Virus record (IMG/VR): IMGVR_UViG_3300050821_001343
Location: 1 to 64,000 of that record
Length of the DNA stretch: 64,000 bases
Source: a virus
Reading direction: 5' to 3' (one strand)
Under the pieces are notes generated by a model. That model was not told the origin of the DNA. It saw nothing but the letters and a program-made list of their open reading frames with translations, and searched no databases. Made by a program: the position numbers and the translations under genes. Below, one piece after another: positions 59,268 through 64,000 of the stretch; position 1 is the first letter of the stretch; the number at the start of each line of letters is the position of its first letter.

Positions 59268-59615
59268 TTACCGATTGTCTCCCTCAGATTTGACTACCCC
59301 ACGTTCCCGGCGATCCGAAAGCTTGGCGATGTTGGCCGTAGCAATTTCCTCTAGAGGAATATTAAGTTCGTTCGCAATGGCCGCGATATACCAAAGAACA
59401 TCTCCGACTTCTTTGATTAGTTCCGTCTTTTGTTCCGGCGTCAAGGTGTTCAAACTTGGAAAGATTCCGCTGTTTCTCCACCATTTCTTTACTTTGTCAG
59501 CGGCCTCTCCGCTTTCCCCCGCCAACCCTAGTGCCGGATAGACAAGATTCTCTCCGATTAACGGGTAACCGGCTGTAGAGACTGCTGCTTTTTCGTATTC
59601 GTCAAATGTCTTCAT
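59268..59615 (-). CDS. MazG-like nucleotide pyrophosphohydrolase
   Basis: 115 residues. The four-helix MazG pattern is complete: GLAGESGEAADKVKK (E-x2-E region) and ELIKEVGDVLWYIAAIANEL (E-x2-D). It hydrolyses NTPs or dNTPs, or alarmones, to monophosphates. ATGA overlap with the DHH gene; the promoter for the next operon sits in its downstream gap. Confidence 0.92.
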   Translation of the reverse strand: MKTFDEYEKAAVSTAGYPLIGENLVYPALGLAGESGEAADKVKKWWRNSGIFPSLNTLTPEQKTELIKEVGDVLWYIAAIANELNIPLEEIATANIAKLSDRRERGVVKSEGDNR

Positions 59616-60457
59616 TTCTCTCCTTGTAAATTACAGAGGCAGGTTCCGTACAGCGGGGTCCTTACTTTGAATCCAGCGGCATGTTTATGACCGCCCCCGC
59701 CAAGCTTCTTGGCAATTTCCGACACATCAAGTCCATTTTCATCTGATCGAAGACTGTACACAAAGCCTTCTCCATCATAATAGAACGTCGAAGCAAAGGG
59801 TTCTCCTTTGGCTAGCAAGTTTCCCATATCACTTGAGAACGTATACGGTACGTTTACTGTCCACACATTATGCCCGTATATATCAATGCGGAACTTGTTG
59901 GCTGATAATTCGAGTGTATCTTTGGCCTTTGCTGCAAGAATCGCGGCCCCTGCGTCAGCTACTTTTGTGAATTGGAATGACACGTCTTCACTGAAACGAT
60001 TCCAATTTTCAAAAGTGTAGTCAAGGCTAAATCCATAAGCAGAAACAACTCCGGTAGCTTTCAACTTAAAACGCCATAAATCCCTATCCTCCACAAATTC
60101 TACAAGATGTGGAACTTTGTCGCTAGGGTGAAAGTATTCCCAAGTAATCCGTGCGCCGGATTTCTCCATGTTAAAATGTACGGACACATTTGGTGCAAGT
60201 TCGCCAGCAAGGTCCGATTCAGCCGTTTTATGGTGATCCAGAATAACAATGTGCTCGGCTGTCAATGCCATGCCTAGAATAACAGATCGCTTATAGCTGA
60301 AATCAACCATATATACTCGACGGCCCGTAACATCCGGGGGAGGGTCACCGTGTTTTGCGGGGTAAAACTCCCAGTCAGGATGTGATTTCCATACAGCCCA
60401 TGCTGCTGTAAATCCGTCTTGACAGTTGCCGTGATAAATTACCAAAGGTTTAGTCAT
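59612..60457 (-). CDS. DHH-family phosphoesterase
   Basis: 281 residues from ATG 60457 (AAAGGAGAG before it). HGNCQDGFTAAW (motif I), MVDFSY, ILDHHKT (DHH) and the DHHA1 motif GGGGHKHAAGF. Related to oligoribonucleases and cyclic-dinucleotide or pAp phosphatases. The phage member could degrade nanoRNA or a signalling nucleotide. Confidence 0.9.
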   Translation of the reverse strand: MTKPLVIYHGNCQDGFTAAWAVWKSHPDWEFYPAKHGDPPPDVTGRRVYMVDFSYKRSVILGMALTAEHIVILDHHKTAESDLAGELAPNVSVHFNMEKSGARITWEYFHPSDKVPHLVEFVEDRDLWRFKLKATGVVSAYGFSLDYTFENWNRFSEDVSFQFTKVADAGAAILAAKAKDTLELSANKFRIDIYGHNVWTVNVPYTFSSDMGNLLAKGEPFASTFYYDGEGFVYSLRSDENGLDVSEIAKKLGGGGHKHAAGFKVRTPLYGTCLCNLQGEK

Positions 60458-60659
60458 TTCTCTCCTTTGTTGACAGGTAAACGGCCAGCCACCAAATCGC
60501 TGTGACAAATACGTTTACAAATGGTATGCTACTTATAAGCAGGTTGAACACCATCTCTCCGGTACTTGCGCAGCCGTCCTTCCTGTCGGCAGCTTGTAAA
60601 AACAGGAAGCTACCAAAAAAACTTCCAACCCACGCTAGCCCAAATAAAAATATGCTCAT
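60450..60659 (-). CDS. Small membrane protein
   Basis: 69 residues, two hydrophobic helices (about 2-20 and 38-62) joined by a charged loop with DRKDGCASTGE. GAGGGG before ATG 60659. Overlaps the DHH start by 8 bases. Confidence 0.7.
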   Translation of the reverse strand: MSIFLFGLAWVGSFFGSFLFLQAADRKDGCASTGEMVFNLLISSIPFVNVFVTAIWWLAVYLSTKERND

Positions 60660-60814
60660 AGTCCCCTCACCTGTTCTAGCAAGTCCGCGACCGCTTCCTC
60701 AAAAGTATCGCCCAAACCCTCGATTGGATCATACATGGCTCCCATACCGTCAATAGTCAGATGGTATTCGTCGTCGTTCACATAGATTCGTATGTTACCT
60801 TCAAGTGTTAGCAA
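60656..60814 (-). CDS. Small acidic protein
   Basis: 52 residues from TTG 60814, with GGAAGGGGGA upstream; a longer version from TTG 60838 is possible. IRIYVNDDEYHLTIDG, then a helix DTFEEAVADLLEQV. HicB-like in shape but not clearly a member. ATGA overlap with the membrane protein gene. Confidence 0.55.
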   Translation of the reverse strand: MLTLEGNIRIYVNDDEYHLTIDGMGAMYDPIEGLGDTFEEAVADLLEQVRGL

Positions 60815-61133
60815 GTGGTGTCCCCCTTCCGCCTTCAATAGATGCCGGGTCCTTGGGAACTGAATTGACTACTCGATATACGGAGTATTCCAAGTCTCGA
60901 TCTGTCAACCCGTACATCGAATCCAGTGTTGCTTTCAGAACCTCGGCGGCTGTGTAAAATTTAATTAGCCGTTCCTTATCATCTTTTGAGTAGACCCCAC
61001 GCTTTCTCATGATCTGGAAACACGCATCGAGGGATTCCAGATAGTCACGGAGATGTTCTTCGCGGGTGCCTATGTCTTCAAGCTTGGGTTCCGGCTTCGG
61101 TTCCCGTATCGGTTGCTCCGGTACTTGCTCCAT
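60801..61133 (-). CDS. Hypothetical protein
   Basis: 110 residues, GGGAGGA before ATG 61133. Pro/Glu-rich N-terminal 25 residues, then helices (RDYLESLDACFQIMRKRG). Overlaps the genes on both sides. Not recognised. Confidence 0.65.
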   Translation of the reverse strand: MEQVPEQPIREPKPEPKLEDIGTREEHLRDYLESLDACFQIMRKRGVYSKDDKERLIKFYTAAEVLKATLDSMYGLTDRDLEYSVYRVVNSVPKDPASIEGGRGTPLANT

Positions 61134-61386
61134 TTGGTTCCTCCCTCTTGAATTTGGAACGCGTTACTTTGCACGGTTGCTCACACTGACCGCACCGCCA
61201 GCTACCAAGCGGAGACTCACTAAACTTGTTCTCAGCTTTGTCCTCTGATTTCCGCGTGCAGGCGGGTTTCTTGGCCTGTACCTTGCAACACACACTTGTG
61301 TACAAGAATACTGGGTCCTGTGGCTTTGACGCTGGCACATGCTTCTTGTGCCGTGCGTTCCGGTTTTTCTTATTCTGGTTTCCCAC
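61078..61386 (-). CDS. Cys-rich zinc-binding-type protein
   Basis: 102 residues from GTG 61386, with AAAGGG 6 bases before. A basic start (NQNKKNRNARHKKHVP), then SVCC, a Cys, and WRCGQCEQPCKV form two zinc sites. The pattern PVFLYTSVCC...WRC..C is found in other phage proteins of unknown role. Ends in a low-complexity tail. The GTG start removes overlap with the upstream gene. Confidence 0.65.
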   Translation of the reverse strand: MGNQNKKNRNARHKKHVPASKPQDPVFLYTSVCCKVQAKKPACTRKSEDKAENKFSESPLGSWRCGQCEQPCKVTRSKFKREEPNGASTGATDTGTEAGTQA

Positions 61387-61397
61387 GTCTATCCCTT

Positions 61398-61757
61398 TCA
61401 GTTGCAGTCTGTGAATCCCCACTCCCGTTGCTTAGGCCCGGTCATAACTAATGACCATGATTTTCCATACGGGGTGATAATATTGTGCTTGAACGCTGCT
61501 GGTCTATAAAGCAAGCTACCAGCCCTTCTCCTGTCAAAATGCTTATCACTCTCTTCCAAGTAACCATTCCACAGAATCAAAGTCCAAAACCACCACGGAT
61601 GATCGTGACAGTGTGGATGCCACTCTGGTGCAGTCAGTTCATGCAGATAGAGGTTGAACCATCTGGACTTGATGAGAGTGTATCTGTAAAACACTTCACC
61701 CAGTTCAGTCCAGCCAATCTCTTTCCACGGAAGAAACTTACGCAGTAATTTGACCAT
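61398..61757 (-). CDS. Cupin-like protein
   Basis: 119 residues. EWHPHCHDHPWWFWTLIL (about 45-62) is the metal-binding HxHDHPW block of a small phage cupin-like group; GSLLYRPAAFKHNI supplies the second motif. Metal binding likely, reaction unknown. Confidence 0.75.
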   Translation of the reverse strand: MVKLLRKFLPWKEIGWTELGEVFYRYTLIKSRWFNLYLHELTAPEWHPHCHDHPWWFWTLILWNGYLEESDKHFDRRRAGSLLYRPAAFKHNIITPYGKSWSLVMTGPKQREWGFTDCN

Positions 61758-61758
61758 T

Positions 61759-62007
61759 TTACACCGTCAACAGTAACTTGGTTCCCTTGGGTAATGGAGT
61801 GCATCTCCAGCCCATCTTGCTGGCAGTCGAATGACTTAAGTGCTCACTCTGTCCAAGACTGGGCCAGATTTTCAGATACCCTCCAATGGTGTTCTTCCAA
61901 ACCAGTAGACTCGAATCTCCATCTATCATTGCCAAAGTATCGGAATCGAGTTCCTCCAGAGAATAGGTTGCTTTAACAGAAGGGTCCTTTTGTAATTCTA
62001 TTTTCAT
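61759..62007 (-). CDS. Hypothetical protein
   Basis: 82 residues, ATGA overlap with recA. Beta-rich; ends PLPKGTKLLLTV. A promoter-like sequence inside the end of recA could also drive it. Confidence 0.65.
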   Translation of the reverse strand: MKIELQKDPSVKATYSLEELDSDTLAMIDGDSSLLVWKNTIGGYLKIWPSLGQSEHLSHSTASKMGWRCTPLPKGTKLLLTV

Positions 62008-63101
62008 TTGTCCGCCTTTCGGATTTCGGTCACCTTGTCGGTGACGGCCTTCCTCAACTCTGAATCCAGCCTAACACACTCTATGACATTTGTCAAGCCC
62101 TGTGCAAGCTTTTTTTCACCAAAACTATAGTAACCGTTGTTGGTCTTGTCCAAGGCTCCTACCTTCACTGCATATTCGATGAAGTCAGTTTCCTTTTCGA
62201 TTCCTAATCCGTACATCAATCGCACAGTGGTTGACCGCATTGGAGAGCCTACCTTGTTCTTTACAGCTTTAATCTCCAACTCGTGGCCCAATGGTGCATC
62301 CTTCTCACCGATAATAGCTCTACGGCGCACATCAAGACGAACACTGGCGAAGAACTTTAGAGCACGTCCCCCAGTGGTCACTTCCGGCGATCCGAACATG
62401 ACGCCGATCTTCTCACGAATCTGGTTAATGAAGACAATTGTGATACCATTCGCTGACGCCTTGCCACGAAGCTTGCGCATAGCTTGAGACATAAGACGGG
62501 CATGTAGGCCCATATTGGAGTCTCCCATTTCTCCCTCTAGCTCCGCACGGGGCACCAGAGCGGCCACAGAGTCAACGATGATGAGACTGACAGCCTTGGA
62601 GTCAATCAGAGCCTCCACAGTCTCTAGAGCCTGTTCTCCGCTGTCCGGCTGTGCAATCAGCAGTTCGTTCACATTTACACCAAGCTTGGCCGCGTAATTA
62701 ATATCGAGCGCGTGCTCGGCGTCCACGTATGCACAAATACTATCCGTAGCCTGTTGCTCACAGGCAACTAGATGCAGACAGAACGTTGTCTTACCAGATG
62801 ACTCAGGACCATAAACTTCAATGATCCGGCCTCTAGGGATTCCACCACACTCAAGAACTCCATAATCAAGTGATGGAAGTTGTGTACTAATGACAGGAAT
62901 ATCCAGACCTAGACGTTTGCCTAGAATCTGGATTGATCCTGTCGTGTCGAATTGTTTGTTGAGAGACTTCTCTAACAGCCTAAGCTGCTCAAATCGGTCT
63001 GCCTTGGTTGCTGCTTTTGGTGCCTCGGTTTTACCTGCTTTGGCTTTTGGGGCCGCGTCTGCCCCGGCATGTGCCGCAGCTAGGTCTGATAGTACACTCA
63101 T
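62004..63101 (-). CDS. recA: RecA recombinase, bacterial type
   Basis: 365 residues. Walker A GPESSGKTT (about 97-105), Walker B LIIVDSVAAL, L1/L2 loops (EGEMGDSNMGLHARLMSQAM, then FINQIREKIGVMFGSPEVTT) all as in bacterial RecA rather than T4 UvsX. Ala/Lys-rich N-terminal linker; the usual acidic C-terminal tail is replaced by a basic one. Probably acts in phage recombination and replication. GAGGGA before ATG. Confidence 0.95.
   Translation of the reverse strand: MSVLSDLAAAHAGADAAPKAKAGKTEAPKAATKADRFEQLRLLEKSLNKQFDTTGSIQILGKRLGLDIPVISTQLPSLDYGVLECGGIPRGRIIEVYGPESSGKTTFCLHLVACEQQATDSICAYVDAEHALDINYAAKLGVNVNELLIAQPDSGEQALETVEALIDSKAVSLIIVDSVAALVPRAELEGEMGDSNMGLHARLMSQAMRKLRGKASANGITIVFINQIREKIGVMFGSPEVTTGGRALKFFASVRLDVRRRAIIGEKDAPLGHELEIKAVKNKVGSPMRSTTVRLMYGLGIEKETDFIEYAVKVGALDKTNNGYYSFGEKKLAQGLTNVIECVRLDSELRKAVTDKVTEIRKADK
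62068..62096 (-). promoter_or_regulatory. Possible promoter within recA
   Basis: TTGACA (62091-62096), 17-base spacer ending TGT, TAGGCT (62068-62073). Same spacing and TG dinucleotide as the other promoters, but the -10 is weaker and the hit lies in coding sequence. Confidence 0.35.
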
Positions 63102-63325
63102 CTGTCCCTCAATAGTTGTGTTTGAAAAATTTCCACGTATCTCGGCTGCGTCGGTCTAGTTTTAGCCAATCGAGAATGAAAGAAAAATCGTACAGCTTCT
63201 TCATGGTCTTCGAAAAAATCTGTAGTCATACTGTCTTCCCAATGCGAGGAAACAGCCCATCCGTTTACAACCTTAATCGGTGGTAGTCTGTACTTCTGGG
63301 TTTTGATCTGTTGATCCCAACTCAT
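63098..63325 (-). CDS. Small hypothetical protein
   Basis: 75 residues, ATGA overlap with recA. VNGWAVSSHWEDSMTTDFF, then a basic helix. Overlaps the upstream gene by 53 bases. Confidence 0.6.
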   Translation of the reverse strand: MSWDQQIKTQKYRLPPIKVVNGWAVSSHWEDSMTTDFFEDHEEAVRFFFHSRLAKTRPTQPRYVEIFQTQLLRDR

Positions 63326-63728
63326 TTTGCTCCTGTTCTTTTTGCTGCTCTGCTTGTTGCTTCCACTGTGCGACGGTGGACATGAATTGTAACCAGCGGC
63401 GGAAGAACTTCTCTCCCTGAAGTGCTACTATGATGTTGTCTTCATTCTTTACGTGCATCTCATCAAGCTGCTGGACTATCTTTCCGTTGTTGTTGAACCA
63501 TGCAAACCAGCAGGTTTGGCAATTGCGCTGTCTGGGTTGCTTGTGCAGGTTCAATCGGTGACCGCATCCCGCTACACGTGGATGGCGAACGGTCACGTAT
63601 AGTTTACGCAGCTTTCGCGCTTCAGCGGGTGTAGGTGGTTTTTGATCAGTTGTGTCAATTAGCTCGTAGTGTTCTGCTGTCGGCTCCTCTGGCTTTACCT
63701 GCTCAATGGATTCGGTTGGCTCGTTCAT
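63273..63728 (-). CDS. Hypothetical protein with Cys/His site
   Basis: 151 residues. Acidic start, then VAGCGHRLNLHKQPRQRNCQ and CWFAWF, a likely zinc knuckle, a helix rich in Gln/Glu/Lys near the end and a disordered tail. Not recognised. Confidence 0.65.
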   Translation of the reverse strand: MNEPTESIEQVKPEEPTAEHYELIDTTDQKPPTPAEARKLRKLYVTVRHPRVAGCGHRLNLHKQPRQRNCQTCWFAWFNNNGKIVQQLDEMHVKNEDNIIVALQGEKFFRRWLQFMSTVAQWKQQAEQQKEQEQNELGSTDQNPEVQTTTD

Positions 63729-63970
63729 GCTCCCTCCTCAGCAACATTATTCCAATTATCCAGAACCAGCTTTACTATAACCTTTGGGTCCAACGGCTCT
63801 CTGCTGATAAATGGAACTATTCCTTCGGCTTCATATTCAATTAAACGTTGCTCTAACGGTGTCAGCTTCGGCTCAATAAAACCGTATTTCTGAAGTAGCT
63901 GCTCTTTTTCTACTGCGTTAGCTGCTTCCTTAATCTCGGTAACAGCAAGGTCCAACTTTGTGTCTTTCAT
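63725..63970 (-). CDS. Hypothetical protein
   Basis: 81 residues, AAAGGA before ATG 63970; ATGA overlap with the next gene. Helical (TEIKEAANAVEKEQLLQKYG, LTPLEQRLIEYEAEGI). First gene of this operon visible in the window; its promoter must lie beyond the right edge. Confidence 0.65.
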   Translation of the reverse strand: MKDTKLDLAVTEIKEAANAVEKEQLLQKYGFIEPKLTPLEQRLIEYEAEGIVPFISREPLDPKVIVKLVLDNWNNVAEEGA

Positions 63971-64000
63971 GGTAATCCTTTCATTGTTTGGTTACGGTGA

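Noticed and set aside
1-64000. CRISPR arrays, insertion sequences, integrase or attachment sites
   Set aside because: No regularly spaced repeats, transposase, integrase or long terminal repeats were seen; a lysogeny module is not evident in this window.

Overview
This window is a large piece of a tailed-phage genome. It carries a terminase, portal, N4-gp56-like major capsid protein, T7-like adaptor and nozzle proteins, internal virion proteins with a transglycosylase, a GH24 endolysin, a family A DNA polymerase, RecA, a class II ribonucleotide reductase and 14 tRNA genes. A short-tailed (podovirus-type) virion is the best reading: there is a portal, adaptor-like and tail-nozzle-like genes and internal core proteins, but no sheath, tube or tape measure. 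Three exported-looking proteins with Sec signal peptides suggest a Gram-negative host, possibly a soil bacterium such as an acidobacterium. That host guess is inference only.

Layout. (1) 1-11.46 kb, minus strand: small early-type genes (zinc-ribbon proteins, two calcineurin-like phosphoesterases, an FmdB-like protein), a tRNA island (Ser, Leu, Tyr, a CAU tRNA, Pro, His) with an HNH endonuclease inside it, a frameshifted gene, a HExxH protein and DNA polymerase A. (2) 11.5-13.0 kb, plus strand: RNase H, then a 0.5 kb non-coding stretch with many strong hairpins and paired ends, then an HNH gene. (3) 13.1-47.4 kb, plus strand: the virion module. JAMM protease-like, phosphatase and GNAT genes and a tRNA-Asn/HNH pair sit among the packaging and head genes. 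Large tail, fibre and internal-core genes follow. (4) 47.4-55.3 kb, plus strand: a third phosphoesterase, a dNTP-hydrolase domain protein, a membrane/coiled-coil protein, a second tRNA island (Ala, Val, Gln, Gly, Cys, Thr, Trp) interleaved with tiny genes and a release-factor-like protein, the endolysin and the RNR. (5) 55.3-64 kb, minus strand: an AAA ATPase, a NAMPT-like/PRPP-synthetase-like pair, MazG, a DHH phosphoesterase, RecA and small genes. A bidirectional terminator separates it from the RNR.

Regulation. A repeated promoter form is visible: TTGACA, 17 bases, then an extended -10 of the form TGN-TANNNT. In three genes (PolA, the Prs-like gene and the gene starting at 8335) the start codon lies exactly 7 bases after the -10, so these mRNAs should be leaderless. 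Elsewhere genes are coupled by ATGA overlaps. The virion module has long structured leaders before the first structural gene, an HNH gene, the capsid gene and the gene after the portal.

Items most worth follow-up are the 12 kb structured RNA, the NAD-related gene pair (possibly the NARP1 anti-defence pathway), the GGS-variant release-factor-like protein, the twin hairpins before the capsid gene, and the exported proteins in the tail module.
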